Shown here in pieces: positions 44,024 to 53,795 of a stretch of DNA of 64,000 bases. Origin of the DNA: Rariloculus sp965263005 (lineage in GTDB: Bacteria > Pseudomonadota > Gammaproteobacteria > Steroidobacterales > Rariloculaceae); the NCBI RefSeq assembly GCF_965263005.1, contig NZ_OZ253579.1:3968001-4032000 (forward strand), given 5' to 3'. The translations under genes and the position numbers were made by a program. A model generated the notes under the pieces. It had not been told where the DNA came from. It did no database searches and saw only the letters and a list, made by a program, of their open reading frames with translations. Positions within the stretch are counted from its first letter, which is position 1. Each line of letters begins with the position of its first letter.

Positions 44024-45343
44024 TCATTGCCCGTGCGAATCTGCCGCGGGCAGGCTGGCCTTGACGATGTCGGCGCCCCTCGCGCCCGCCGCAATGCTAT
44101 ACGCGCCGACGCCCGCCGGCACGAGCGCCGACTCGCCGCGGGCCAACGCGCCGATCGCCCCGCCATCGGCACCGCGCACGACGACCTGCCCGCTGAGGGC
44201 GTGCAGGCAGTGCGGCTGCTGGGCTGGAACGTTGACGGTCAGCGCCGGCGTCGGGCGAAGATGCTCGACGCGGAAGTACTCCGAGTCAACCGAAACCAGC
44301 GTGCCGGGACGGCCCGGCACGGGCGTCGGCGTCACGAGAAACTCGGCAGGCCCGGTCCTGCCCGGGTTCATGGCATCGAGTGCCGCGTCGACATCGACGG
44401 CGCGAATCGGGAATCTGACGTTGTCCCAGGCTCTCAAGGTCGGACCCGGGCGGCGGATCTCAAGCGCCAGGATCTCCCGTCGTTCGGGATTGCCGAGCGC
44501 ATGGACCTCGGCCGAGGCCACCCGGCGCGTTCCCTTGAGCAGCCGTCGCGGCGTCGCGTTGTGGATAACCTGACCGGCGGACACGGGTATCGCGTTCAAG
44601 GTGCCGAGCACATCGGAGTAAAGCGCCTTGAGATCATCGAGCAGATCTGCCACCGCCGGCCAGCGCGCGCCGGTCGCGAGCGCCGGGCCGAGCTCCGCCT
44701 CGAGTTCGTCCGGTCCCGCCGTCGACCGTGCGAACCAGGCTTTGAGCCTGGCCTGCAGCATGGTCTCGTCGCTGCCCGGCTTCAACAGCTCGAGCAGCCG
44801 CTGCTGGTTCCGGAGTCCTCGCGCAAGGCGCTTCTTCATCGCGCGCGGGTCGATGTCGGCGTTGAAGCCGAGCCGGATCGTCGCACCGGGCTCGGCAGCG
44901 ATGATGACATAGACCTCCGTTTGCCCGGGTGGGTGCGCCTGCACGGAGAGCAACTCCTTGATGTCGAGCGTTTTCGGCAGCAGCGGGAAGCAGGCGCCGT
45001 AGCGTCGGACGAACTCGGCGCCGAGCAGCGTTTCGCCGTGCGCGGCCAGGAGCTCGGCAAGACCGAGCACGGAGCCATCGGACAGCCGGACCCGGCTCGG
45101 ATAATCGCGCACCTCACCGTCGTCGCAAGCAGCGATCTCGAAAGCCTCGCCGAGGCCCTGCCCGGTCCGCTCGGCCTGCTCCGGCAGCGGGCACAGCCGC
45201 TTGAACTCCCGGATCATCGTGCCGCCCCACGGACGCTCGACGAAATTCGAGGCGATCGGTTTGATGAGCCTTGCGCCGAGCAGCCCGGCGGCCGGCGCGC
45301 CCGGCTGCAGCAGGGCCTCAGCTTGGGTCTGGGGCGGCGGCAT
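44024..45343 (-). CDS. Mannose-6-phosphate isomerase-like cupin protein
   Basis: The 439-residue protein matches class I phosphomannose isomerases: ERPWGG near the N-terminus, LLPKTLDIKELLSVQAHP with the zinc Gln and His, and EVYVI with the zinc Glu. A C-terminal cupin half ends ALSGQVVVRGADGG. It would interconvert fructose 6-phosphate and mannose 6-phosphate. It lies 14 bases after lipB on the same strand, an unusual neighbour. The sequence is divergent, so another sugar phosphate is possible. Confidence 0.75.
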   Translation of the reverse strand: MPPPQTQAEALLQPGAPAAGLLGARLIKPIASNFVERPWGGTMIREFKRLCPLPEQAERTGQGLGEAFEIAACDDGEVRDYPSRVRLSDGSVLGLAELLAAHGETLLGAEFVRRYGACFPLLPKTLDIKELLSVQAHPPGQTEVYVIIAAEPGATIRLGFNADIDPRAMKKRLARGLRNQQRLLELLKPGSDETMLQARLKAWFARSTAGPDELEAELGPALATGARWPAVADLLDDLKALYSDVLGTLNAIPVSAGQVIHNATPRRLLKGTRRVASAEVHALGNPERREILALEIRRPGPTLRAWDNVRFPIRAVDVDAALDAMNPGRTGPAEFLVTPTPVPGRPGTLVSVDSEYFRVEHLRPTPALTVNVPAQQPHCLHALSGQVVVRGADGGAIGALARGESALVPAGVGAYSIAAGARGADIVKASLPAADSHGQ

Positions 45344-45357
45344 CGAGGCGCTGCGGG

Positions 45358-45969
45358 CTAGCCGACGAACCGCGCCAGGAGCCGGCGCTCGAAGTCCGCT
45401 CGGAAACGGTTCAAATCCTTGACCTCACACAGCTCCGCGAGCTGCGTGACCTCGAGATCGTCATAACCGCAGGGCCTGATCCGGCGAAACGGCGCAAGAT
45501 CCATGTCGAGATTCACCGCGATTCCGTGATATGAGCAGCCGCGCCGGATTCTGAGGCCGACGGCGGCGAGTTTCCGGCCGGCAACGTACACGCCCGGCGC
45601 GTCGCGGCGCGCGTAGGCCTCGACACCATACCCCGCCACGGTATCGATGACCGTGGTCTCAAGCGCCTCGACGAGCTCGCGCACGCCGAGACCGAGGCGC
45701 TTGATGTTCAACAACACGTAGCACACGAGCTGGCCTGGCCCATGGTACGTCACCTGCCCGCCGCGATCGATCCGGACGACCTCGATTTCAGAATCCTCCA
45801 GCAGATGCGCGGGGTCGGCGTTGAGTCCGAGCGTGTAGACCGGCGCGTGCTCGACGAACCAGATCTCATCGCTCGTCCCGGCGTTACGGCGATCGCTGAA
45901 ATGCTGCATGTCGGCCCACACGGCCCTCAGGGAGCGCCGGCCGAGGTCACGGACGCGGATGCCGCTCAC
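45358..45969 (-). CDS. lipB: Octanoyltransferase
   Basis: The 203-residue protein has RGGQVTYHGPGQLVCY, the catalytic Lys133 in GRKLAAVG and Cys167 in RPCGYDDLEVTQL, the complete LipB active site. It moves octanoyl groups from acyl carrier protein to lipoyl domains, such as the E2 encoded at 39 kb. Its start overlaps ybeD by 4 bases. The lipA gene that often follows is not here. Confidence 0.97.
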   Translation of the reverse strand: MSGIRVRDLGRRSLRAVWADMQHFSDRRNAGTSDEIWFVEHAPVYTLGLNADPAHLLEDSEIEVVRIDRGGQVTYHGPGQLVCYVLLNIKRLGLGVRELVEALETTVIDTVAGYGVEAYARRDAPGVYVAGRKLAAVGLRIRRGCSYHGIAVNLDMDLAPFRRIRPCGYDDLEVTQLAELCEVKDLNRFRADFERRLLARFVG

Positions 45970-46229
45970 AACGCCATGAGGACCTGATCGCTCGCGGTCA
46001 ACTCGCGATACACGGCGTCGATCTGTTCGCGCGTTTCGGCGAGCACCGTGACTGACATGCTCAGGTAGTTACCTTCGCTGCTATGCCGCTCGCGCACGCG
46101 GGAATCTTCGACGACCCCGCAATGCGCGCGAACGATGCCAAGCACGGTAGCGCGCAGACTTGTCGTCCTGCGTCCGATGACCTTGATGTCTATCTCGCAG
46201 GGAAAGGTCAGCAAGGATTCGTCAGACAT
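45966..46229 (-). CDS. ybeD: DUF493 family protein YbeD
   Basis: The 87-residue protein has the small ACT-like fold seen in E. coli YbeD: LLTFPCEIDIKVIGR, then VTVLAETREQIDAVYREL and the terminal VLMAL. Function is unknown but it is commonly linked to lipB. The Met at 46229 fits the family better than one six codons upstream. Overlaps the lipB start by 4 bases. Confidence 0.93.
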   Translation of the reverse strand: MSDESLLTFPCEIDIKVIGRRTTSLRATVLGIVRAHCGVVEDSRVRERHSSEGNYLSMSVTVLAETREQIDAVYRELTASDQVLMAL

Positions 46230-46310
46230 CGTCACCTGGCCCCACACACAACCATGACGTTAGTTGTGGAACGAGACACTGGACCACAACGACACACCGT
46301 CAATGCGGCG

Positions 46311-47246
46311 TCAATATCCGAAAACCAGCCGGCTGTCGTTGACGCCGATCGCTCGCAGCCCGGCGTTGACCTCGTCGGTATGCTCGGCGCTCTCGAGCGG
46401 ACCGATGTGCACCCGGTGCATCGCGCGAGGGCCCTCGCCGACGGTGACGATGAAACTGTTCTCGAAACCGTTGCTTTTCAGTCTTTCAGCGAGCACGTCG
46501 GCATTTTCGCGCTCGGCAAACGCACCGACTTGCAGAAATATCTGCCGAAACGCCGCATTGTTCGGTCCCGGGGTAGCGGCGACGGCGTCACTGATGATCG
46601 AAAACCCGCTGCTGCGCGGTTCGCTTCCGGCGTCGGCCGATGCTGCGGCAACCGGCGCCACGGGTCCGACGCCCGGTACGCCGAGGGCTCGAACTTCGAC
46701 AAGCGCCGTACCCTCTTCAATCATCTCGAGATACTCCGCGGCGCGAAAGCTCAGGTCGATCACCCGATCGTCGACAAACGGCCCTCGGTCGTTGACCTTG
46801 ACCACGACGCGCTTGCCGTTGCCGAGATTCGTGACCTCGACCCACATCGGTATCGGCAGCGTCCGGTGCGCGGCCGTCATCGCGTACATGTCGTAGGTCT
46901 CGCCGCCGGACGTAGGCTGGCCATGAAAAGCGTCTCCGTACCACGATGCGATCCCGCGTTCCAGATATCCATCTCCGGAGTCCAGGACGAAATAGCGCTC
47001 GCCGAAAACCTCATAGAACGGCGGATTGCCGCGAACGGCTTGCGGTCCGTAAATGCCCGGAACATCGCCGGGAGACGATGCGATGACCGCAGAGGCTTCG
47101 ACCGCCCCGGAAGCTTCGACCACTGCGGAAGTTTCCGGTCCGGCGGACGAATCGACGCCGGTTGAGCTGCAAGCGGACAACAGGCTCAGGCCCAGGCACG
47201 CGAAAATGCCGAAGCCGCGCGACGTGGCGAACCGCGCTGCCTGCAT
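46311..47246 (-). CDS. rlpA: Septal-ring / elongasome lipoprotein RlpA
   Basis: The 311-residue protein has a lipoprotein signal (lipobox LSAC) and a Ser/Ala/Val-rich linker. The double-psi barrel follows with GIASWYGDAFHG, TSGGETYDMYAMTAAH and VKVNDRGPF, and a C-terminal SPOR domain with IFLQVGAFAERENA. RlpA homologues are lytic transglycosylases acting on denuded peptidoglycan. The start overlaps the mltB stop as TAATG. The dacA gene usually following it is missing. Confidence 0.94.
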   Translation of the reverse strand: MQAARFATSRGFGIFACLGLSLLSACSSTGVDSSAGPETSAVVEASGAVEASAVIASSPGDVPGIYGPQAVRGNPPFYEVFGERYFVLDSGDGYLERGIASWYGDAFHGQPTSGGETYDMYAMTAAHRTLPIPMWVEVTNLGNGKRVVVKVNDRGPFVDDRVIDLSFRAAEYLEMIEEGTALVEVRALGVPGVGPVAPVAAASADAGSEPRSSGFSIISDAVAATPGPNNAAFRQIFLQVGAFAERENADVLAERLKSNGFENSFIVTVGEGPRAMHRVHIGPLESAEHTDEVNAGLRAIGVNDSRLVFGY

Positions 47247-48271
47247 TACTGCCCGCTCTCGACCGAGGCCTCGTATGCGCTGCGTATGGCCTCGCTCAGT
47301 TGATGTACGGCGAGCGCGTACTTCGAGCTTCTGTTGTAGCGCGTGATGACGTAGAAATTGCTGAAGCCGACCCAGTACTCGAAAGTGTCTTCGTCGCGCT
47401 CCATCGCGAACACGCGCGCCGGCGAATCTTCGGGAAGGTCGGCGGCGAACTCGTAACCGAGACCCTTCAATGAACCGACGGTCTCGTTGAGCTCGAGGCC
47501 GCCGCCCGGCTCCGGGCCCGACCACGCGGACGGGCGTGACGCGTCTGCGGCAACCGGCTCCGCCGTTCGCCAACGGTGCACTGCGTAGTAATTGGCGACG
47601 CTGGCCAGAATGTCGTCCCAATCGCCCCACAGATCCCTTCGCCCGTCGCCATCGCCGTCCACGGCATACGCGCGGAAGCTCGACGGTATGAACTGCCCGG
47701 CACCCATCGCCCCGGCGTACGAACCGGAGGCCTGCAGGACGTCGGCGCCCTCCTCCCTGCTCAGCAACAGGAACGACTCCAGTTCGCCGCTGAAGAAAGC
47801 GGATCTCGGCGGGTAGGCGAACGCGAGCGTGCTCAGCGCATCGAGCACCGGGATCGCGCCCATGCGCGTGCCGAACAGGCTCTCGATGCCGATGGTCGCG
47901 ACCAGGATTGCAGGCTCGACGCCGTGACGCTCCGCCATGGCCTCGAGCGTTTCCGCGTTGTCTTTCCAGAACTGAACGCCGGCCTCGATGCGGCCGTCGT
48001 TCAGGAATATGCCTCGGTACTCGTACCAGGGCACGACTCTCTCGGCCGGGCGCGAAATCAATTCGAGGACGCGCGAGTTGATCGTTGCGCCGTCGAGCAA
48101 CGTGGTCAACTCGGCACGGTCGAAACCGTGCTCCGCCGAGACACGGTCGATAAACGCTTGCCGTGCCTCAGCCACCTGCACCTCGTCGACGTCGATCTGC
48201 GCGTACGGCGCAGCGGCCGGCAGCAGCAACAACGCGATCCAAACTGCATGCCTCGCATTCATGGCAATCAT
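47246..48271 (-). CDS. mltB: Membrane-bound lytic murein transglycosylase B
   Basis: The 341-residue protein has a signal peptide (cut after AAPYAQ) and the MltB family core with IGIESLFGTRMG (catalytic Glu), SRSAFFSGELESFL-like helices and GAMGAGQFIPSSFRAYAVDGDGD. It cleaves peptidoglycan to anhydromuropeptides. There is no clear lipobox Cys, so it is probably periplasmic. The first of two close Mets is chosen because it overlaps the rodA stop as ATGA. Confidence 0.92.
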   Translation of the reverse strand: MIAMNARHAVWIALLLLPAAAPYAQIDVDEVQVAEARQAFIDRVSAEHGFDRAELTTLLDGATINSRVLELISRPAERVVPWYEYRGIFLNDGRIEAGVQFWKDNAETLEAMAERHGVEPAILVATIGIESLFGTRMGAIPVLDALSTLAFAYPPRSAFFSGELESFLLLSREEGADVLQASGSYAGAMGAGQFIPSSFRAYAVDGDGDGRRDLWGDWDDILASVANYYAVHRWRTAEPVAADASRPSAWSGPEPGGGLELNETVGSLKGLGYEFAADLPEDSPARVFAMERDEDTFEYWVGFSNFYVITRYNRSSKYALAVHQLSEAIRSAYEASVESGQ

Positions 48272-49407
48272 GGCGCCAATAGCTTCCTGCGCCCGGAAAT
48301 CGCGGCGAGCATACCGAAACCGGCCATCAAGGTCACCATCGATGTCCCTCCCGCGCTGACCAGGGGCAACGGCACGCCGACGATCGGCAACAGGCCGCTC
48401 ACCATGCCGGTGTTCACGAAAACATAGACGAAAAACGTCAGGCTCAAGCTGCCGGCGAGCAGGCGTGTGAACGTGTCCTGCGCACCGACCGCAATATACA
48501 GGCCACGGCCGACCAGGACGAGATACAGCGCGAGCAGCACCAGAAGGCCCAGCAAGCCGAACTCCTCGGCCATGACGGCAAAAATGAAGTCGGTGGACCG
48601 CTCGGGCAGGAACTCCAGATGCGCCTGCGTGCCGTTCAACCAGCCCTTTCCGAACAGTCCGCCCGAGCCGATCGCGATCTTCGACTGGATGATGTTGTAC
48701 CCGGCGCCGAGCGGGTCGGACTCGGGATTCAGAAACGTAAGCACGCGCGCCCGCTGATAGTCGAGCATGAACTGCCACCCTATCGGCGCGGTTACGAGGC
48801 CGACGAGCGCCACCAGGGAGATCATGCGCATGCTGATGCCGGTCAGCAGTATCGCAAAACCGCCGGCCGCGACCACGAGCAGCGCCGTTCCGAGGTCCGG
48901 TTGACGTGCAATGAGTAATGCCGGAACGAGCACGATCAACATCAGCACCAGTGACTGCGGCAGCGTCGGCGTCAGCGGGCGCTCGTGCATGAACCATGCG
49001 ACCATGAGCGGCACGGCGAGCTTCATGAGCTCCGAAGGCTGGAAGCTGAATACGCCCAGACTGAGCCAGCGTTGCGCGCCGTTGCCCACCTGCCCGTCGA
49101 TCATGACCAGCAGGAGCAAACCGAACACGCCGCAGAACAACCACGGCGTCCAGGTCCTCAGGTATCTCGGCGGGACTTGAGCCAGCACAACGAAGGCGGC
49201 GACCCCGACCGCAAACCTCACGCCCTGGCGCAACAGCAGACCCGTGTTCTCATCGACGGCGCTGTACAAAACGACGAAACCGATAGTCGTGATCACGAGT
49301 ATCGTCAGCAACAGCGGCAGATCGACATTCAACCGGAGACCGCCGGCCAGCAACGATCTCAGCGAATGTAGCTGGTTCGCCCCCCGTTCAATCGTGGCGT
49401 GTGACAT
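48268..49407 (-). CDS. rodA: Rod-shape peptidoglycan glycosyltransferase RodA
   Basis: The 379-residue SEDS protein has about ten membrane helices. Landmarks are GNGAQRWLSLGVFSFQPSEL, ARQPDLGTALL, the conserved loop with QSKIAIGSGGLFGKGW and LPERSTDFIFAV, and NTGMVSGLLPIVGVPLPLVS near the C-terminus. It polymerises lipid II together with PBP2, encoded directly upstream. It overlaps mrdA by 20 bases. Confidence 0.97.
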   Translation of the reverse strand: MSHATIERGANQLHSLRSLLAGGLRLNVDLPLLLTILVITTIGFVVLYSAVDENTGLLLRQGVRFAVGVAAFVVLAQVPPRYLRTWTPWLFCGVFGLLLLVMIDGQVGNGAQRWLSLGVFSFQPSELMKLAVPLMVAWFMHERPLTPTLPQSLVLMLIVLVPALLIARQPDLGTALLVVAAGGFAILLTGISMRMISLVALVGLVTAPIGWQFMLDYQRARVLTFLNPESDPLGAGYNIIQSKIAIGSGGLFGKGWLNGTQAHLEFLPERSTDFIFAVMAEEFGLLGLLVLLALYLVLVGRGLYIAVGAQDTFTRLLAGSLSLTFFVYVFVNTGMVSGLLPIVGVPLPLVSAGGTSMVTLMAGFGMLAAISGRRKLLAP

Positions 49408-51307
49408 AGTTCTCCGTCCCGAAAAAGGCGTCGAGGATCGCGCGCGCGACGGGCGCCGCGGTAAGGCTGCCGGCGCCGCCGTTCTCCACGACCACCGCGA
49501 CGGCGATCTGCGGCGCCTCGGCAGGCGCGTAAGCGACGAAGAGGCCGTGATCGCGCAACCGCTCGTCCACTGACTCCTCGTCGTATTCCTCTCCCTGCGG
49601 GATCGTAAACACTTGCGCCGTGCCGGTCTTGCCGGCCACGGTATAAGATGCACCCAGCATCGAAGCGCGCCCGGAACCGCGAAGTTCGGTCATTACGCCG
49701 TACATCGCGTCCTGGACGATCTGCCAGTGCGTTTGATCGTCGACAGGCACGGCAGCGACCTCGACCGGTTCGAGCGGATCGAATTCCCCGCTGACGGCGT
49801 CCTCGGTTCCGATCAGCAACCTCGGCCGGAAGCGCCTGCCGCTTGCGGCCAGAGCCGCGCTGGCGTGGGCGAGCTGCAACGGTGTAACCTGGGTGAATCC
49901 CTGACCGATTCCCGCGATCACGGTCTCGCCGGGGAACCACACCTGATCCTCGCGGTTCGTAAACCGTTGCCGCTTCCACTCGCGCGATGGAACGATCCCA
50001 GCGACTTCGCCGCCGATGTCCAAACCCGTAGGGCTGCCGAAGCCGAACGACTTGAGGAACGATTCCATGTTGTCGATACCGAGCCCGACCGCGAGCCGGT
50101 AGAAATACACATCGCACGATTCGACCACGGCCGAATGCAGGTCCATCGGACCGTGGCCCTGGGAACGCCAATCGCGATATCTGTGTGTACTACCGGGCAG
50201 CGTGAAGAATCCTCCACAGAAGTGATCCTCGACCGGGTTCACGCTTTCGTGTTGCAGCGCCGCAAGCGCGAGCATCGGCTTTATTGTCGATCCGGGCGGA
50301 TAGCGTCCGGCAAGCGCACGATTGAACAGCGGATTGTCGGGATCCGTGCTGAGCGCAACGAATTCCGCGCTGCTCAAGCCCACCGCAAAAAGATTCGGGT
50401 CGAACGCCGGCGTGCTGATCAACGCCAGCAGATCGCCGTTGCGCGGATCGATCGCGACCGCCGCACCGCGCATATTCTCCATCGCCTTGTGCCCGGCGAG
50501 CTGCAGCCGCATGTCGAACGACAGCACGACGTGGCTGCCCGGTGTCGGCCAACGCGTCTGCAACCCTCGCTGGCCGCCGGCGCTGTCAACCGCGGCCGGG
50601 TCGAGCAGAATGCGGCCCTGGGCGTTGACTTCCTGCTGTGTATACCCCACCTGGCCGTGCAGAATGTTCTCGTAACTGCGCTCGACGCCCGTCTTGCCGA
50701 TCTGCGAGGTAGCGGCATACTCGCTGCGGTCGATCAGATCGAGGTCGGCAGTGCTGATGCTGCCCACGTAGCCCACGGCATGTGCGACCGCATCGGCGAA
50801 CGGGTAGTGGCGAATGAGTCCTTCCTGGATGTCGATTCCCGGGAAGCGATGCCGGCGCACGGCAAACCGCGCGGCCTGCGACTCGCTCAGGTTGCCAAGC
50901 GTGATGCGCTCGAAGGCACGCCGTGAACCCACGAGCTCGGTAAGCTCTTCCCGGTTGCTGGAATCGAGCAGGTCCAGCTCTTCGAGTGCGATCAACACGC
51001 CGTCGAGATCGTCGATCTCCTCCGGAACCGCGACCAGTTGCCACGTCGGCAGATTCTCCGCGACCAACAGGCCGTTGCGGTCGAAAATCAAGCCGCGCGT
51101 CGGTGCGAGCGGCGCGGTCTTGATGCGGTTTCCCTCCGAGAGCTCGCTGAAGTGTTGCGTATCGACGACCTGCAGTATCACGAGACGGCCGACGAGCGCG
51201 GCAGTCAGCGCAAGCACAAGGACCGCGCAGGCGATCACGCGCGACTGGAAGAGCCGTTGCTCTCTCAGTTGGTCCTTGAACGGCCGCGCTGCGCTTTCCA
51301 TGCCCAT
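49388..51307 (-). CDS. mrdA: Penicillin-binding protein 2 (transpeptidase)
   Basis: The 639-residue protein has an N-terminal membrane anchor (about 24-45), the pedestal domain starting TRGLIFDRNGLLVAENLP and the transpeptidase domain. Active-site motifs are GSTIKP (Ser and Lys), SCD in VVESCDVYFY and KTGTAQ. It crosslinks glycan strands made by RodA during elongation. It begins 2 bases before the mreD stop codon region ends, so the operon is tight. Confidence 0.97.
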   Translation of the reverse strand: MGMESAARPFKDQLREQRLFQSRVIACAVLVLALTAALVGRLVILQVVDTQHFSELSEGNRIKTAPLAPTRGLIFDRNGLLVAENLPTWQLVAVPEEIDDLDGVLIALEELDLLDSSNREELTELVGSRRAFERITLGNLSESQAARFAVRRHRFPGIDIQEGLIRHYPFADAVAHAVGYVGSISTADLDLIDRSEYAATSQIGKTGVERSYENILHGQVGYTQQEVNAQGRILLDPAAVDSAGGQRGLQTRWPTPGSHVVLSFDMRLQLAGHKAMENMRGAAVAIDPRNGDLLALISTPAFDPNLFAVGLSSAEFVALSTDPDNPLFNRALAGRYPPGSTIKPMLALAALQHESVNPVEDHFCGGFFTLPGSTHRYRDWRSQGHGPMDLHSAVVESCDVYFYRLAVGLGIDNMESFLKSFGFGSPTGLDIGGEVAGIVPSREWKRQRFTNREDQVWFPGETVIAGIGQGFTQVTPLQLAHASAALAASGRRFRPRLLIGTEDAVSGEFDPLEPVEVAAVPVDDQTHWQIVQDAMYGVMTELRGSGRASMLGASYTVAGKTGTAQVFTIPQGEEYDEESVDERLRDHGLFVAYAPAEAPQIAVAVVVENGGAGSLTAAPVARAILDAFFGTENYVTRHD

Positions 51308-51308
51308 G

Positions 51309-51800
51309 TCAGACGCGCGCGTGCGATGTCCGGCGCCCGCGCTGAAGAACGGCCAGCATCAGGAGCCAAACGAGCGTGCCGCTCAGGACCGGCGCCCACC
51401 TGTCGATGAGCGGCACTGTCCGGCCCGCAATGCCGTCCACCCAAAACAGCACGAACTCGTAAAGCGCCAGCAGCGCAATGATCGTGACGGAGAGCTGCAC
51501 AACCGGAACCGTGCGCATCCGCGGAGAAAAACGCTGGCTCAGGTACACGACGATCAGCAATGCAAGCGCATGTTGGCCGAGCAGCGCGCCGGACAGCACA
51601 TCGAGCGCCAGGCCCATCCACAAAGCCGTCAGCATCCCGTACCTGCCAGGCGCTGCGAGCGACCAGTACAGCAGAATCGCCGGGACCCAGTCAGGCCTGA
51701 AAGCGACTATCGATTCCGGCAGCGGAACGACCGTGAGCATCAGCGCGATCAGCAGGCTCAGTGCAGGGACCACCCGGCCACGGTTGCCGCGAAGTTTCAC
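51309..51800 (-). CDS. mreD: Rod shape-determining protein MreD
   Basis: The 163-residue membrane protein has five to six hydrophobic segments and the typical RPDWVPAILLYW and LGLALDVLSGALLGQHAL motifs. It links MreC to RodA and PBP2. Overlaps mreC by 4 bases and precedes mrdA by one base. Confidence 0.92.
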   Translation of the reverse strand: MKLRGNRGRVVPALSLLIALMLTVVPLPESIVAFRPDWVPAILLYWSLAAPGRYGMLTALWMGLALDVLSGALLGQHALALLIVVYLSQRFSPRMRTVPVVQLSVTIIALLALYEFVLFWVDGIAGRTVPLIDRWAPVLSGTLVWLLMLAVLQRGRRTSHARV

Positions 51801-52687
51801 TGGAGCTCCGAAAGAACCGTTGCGCCCACGACGGCCGAGGGCTCCTTGGCGGCATCCCAGACGAGCAACACCTCCAGGTCGCGATCGAGCGCCGAAACTG
51901 GCTCGGCGATGACGTCCGCAAACGACTGTCCCGGCCTCAAGCGAACTTCGAGAACACGGGCAACCGGATAACCCAATGGGAACACACCGCCCAGGCCTGA
52001 CGAGACGAGCAGATCGCCGATTCCGATATCGGCGCTATTCGTCAGATACGGCAAGCGCAAACGGCTGCTGTCGCCCGTGCCAACCGCAACGGTGCGCAAA
52101 CCGTTGCGGTTCACGCTGACGGGCAGCGCATGATCGGCATCGGTTATCGCCACGGCCTCGGCGGTGAACGGCCCGACGTCGACAATTTGTCCGACGACGC
52201 CATCGGCATCGAGCAAGGCCTGCCCGACGAAAACGCCGTTTGCAAGCCCGCGATTCACGTTGAACCGTTGCCGGTACGGATCGAGGTCGACTGCGATAAT
52301 TTCGGCGACCAGCACACGTTGGCCGAGCACGGCCGTCGAGTCGAGCAAGCCGCGCAGCCGGGCATTTTCCGTTTCGAGCGTGGCGAGCCGCTGCAATCGA
52401 AAGCTCGCGTTGAGCTGCTCGCGTCTGAACCGTTCGTTCTCCGCGAGCAGCGCTTGGCGCGTGGTCAATGAACGGCTCGCGGAGCCCCAGACCTCAAACG
52501 GCAAATCCACGAACACGCGAATCGGATGGACGGCGACAGACAGCACCTGGCGGACGCGCGTCAAATGACTGTCGCGATGGTCGAACACCATCAGGGCAAC
52601 GCAGGCGAGTGCGAGCAAGGCGAACCTGACGCCGAGAGAAGCGTCGTTTCGCTCTGCGCCGCCCCGCGGTTGTCCTGGAGCATTCAT
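51797..52687 (-). CDS. mreC: Rod shape-determining protein MreC
   Basis: The 296-residue protein has one membrane helix (about 22-40), a coiled coil (about 75-110, rich in Leu and Arg around RREQLNASFRLQRLATLETENARL) and the beta-barrel domain with QRFNVNRGLANGVFVGQALLDADGVVGQI. It bridges MreB and PBP2 in the periplasm. It starts 53 bases after mreB. Confidence 0.94.
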   Translation of the reverse strand: MNAPGQPRGGAERNDASLGVRFALLALACVALMVFDHRDSHLTRVRQVLSVAVHPIRVFVDLPFEVWGSASRSLTTRQALLAENERFRREQLNASFRLQRLATLETENARLRGLLDSTAVLGQRVLVAEIIAVDLDPYRQRFNVNRGLANGVFVGQALLDADGVVGQIVDVGPFTAEAVAITDADHALPVSVNRNGLRTVAVGTGDSSRLRLPYLTNSADIGIGDLLVSSGLGGVFPLGYPVARVLEVRLRPGQSFADVIAEPVSALDRDLEVLLVWDAAKEPSAVVGATVLSELQ

Positions 52688-52739
52688 TGATGCGTATTGC
52701 CTTGTACGACCCCCTGTACCTCGCCCGTTGCTGTCGCGC

Positions 52740-53795
52740 TCACTCGATCGAGAACGCGTTCGGACCGTACTCGTCCACCAGATCGAGCATCCGGCCTCCG
52801 CCTCTCGCGACGCAGCTCAGCGGCTCTTCGGCGATGAGCACATTCACCCCCGTCTCCTCCGTCAAAAGCGTATCGATGTTGGTCAGAAGCGCGCCGCCGC
52901 CGGTCAGCACGATGCCGCGCTCCGCCACATCCGCGCCAAGCTCCGGAGGCGTTTGCTCAAGAGCGGTCCTGACCGCGCCGATGATGCCCTGCAGCGGTTC
53001 CTGCAGCGCTTCGAGAATTTCGTTGCTGTTGAGCGAAAAGCTTCTCGGCACACCCTCCGAGAGGTTCCTCCCCATGACGGACAACTCGCGCACGGTCTGC
53101 CCCGGATACGCGGAGCCCACCTTTTTCTTGATCGTCTCGGCCGTCGCCTCGCCGATCAGGACGCCGTAGTTGCGCCGGACATAATTCACGATCGCCTCGT
53201 CAAAGCGGTCGCCCCCGATCCGCACCGACGCTGCATAGACGATACCGTTGAGCGAGATCACAGCCACCTCGGTCGTGCCGCCGCCGATGTCGATCACCAT
53301 CGACCCGCGCGCCTCGTGGACCGGCATCCCCGCACCGACCGCGGCCGCAAACGGTTCCTCGACGAGATAGACTTTTCGGGCGCCCGCGCCCTCCGCCGAT
53401 TCGCGAATCGCCCGCCTCTCGACCTGCGTCGCGCCGTAAGGCACACAGACGAGCAGTCTCGGGCTCCGCCGGAAATACCGGGACCGGTTGGCTTTCTCGT
53501 GGGCCTTCTTGATGAAGTACTGCAGCATCCGCTCGGTGACGCTGAAATCGGCAATGACGCCGTCCTTGAGCGGCCGGATCGCCGTAATGTTGCCCGGCGT
53601 GCGGCCGAGCATGTTCTTCGCCTGCAGTCCCACGGCTTCGAGAACCTTGCTGCCGCGACCGGGGTCTTCGCGGATCGCAACCACCGAAGGCTCGTCGAGC
53701 ACGATCCCGTGACCTCGCATGTAGATCAGCGTGTTCGCCGTGCCAAGATCCATCGACAGATCGTTGGAGAAGTAGCGGAGAAAGTTCTTTAGCAT
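52740..53795 (-). CDS. mreB: Rod shape-determining protein MreB
   Basis: The 351-residue actin homologue has MDLGTANTLIY (phosphate 1), VIDIGGGTTEVAVISL (phosphate 2), SSVRIGGD-like (AASVRIGGDRFDEAI) and LTGGGALLTNID (adenosine). It forms filaments that organise the elongasome encoded downstream. The start MLKNFLRYFSND is the usual one. About 285 bases separate it from the divergent gatC and must hold both promoters. Confidence 0.97.
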   Translation of the reverse strand: MLKNFLRYFSNDLSMDLGTANTLIYMRGHGIVLDEPSVVAIREDPGRGSKVLEAVGLQAKNMLGRTPGNITAIRPLKDGVIADFSVTERMLQYFIKKAHEKANRSRYFRRSPRLLVCVPYGATQVERRAIRESAEGAGARKVYLVEEPFAAAVGAGMPVHEARGSMVIDIGGGTTEVAVISLNGIVYAASVRIGGDRFDEAIVNYVRRNYGVLIGEATAETIKKKVGSAYPGQTVRELSVMGRNLSEGVPRSFSLNSNEILEALQEPLQGIIGAVRTALEQTPPELGADVAERGIVLTGGGALLTNIDTLLTEETGVNVLIAEEPLSCVARGGGRMLDLVDEYGPNAFSIE

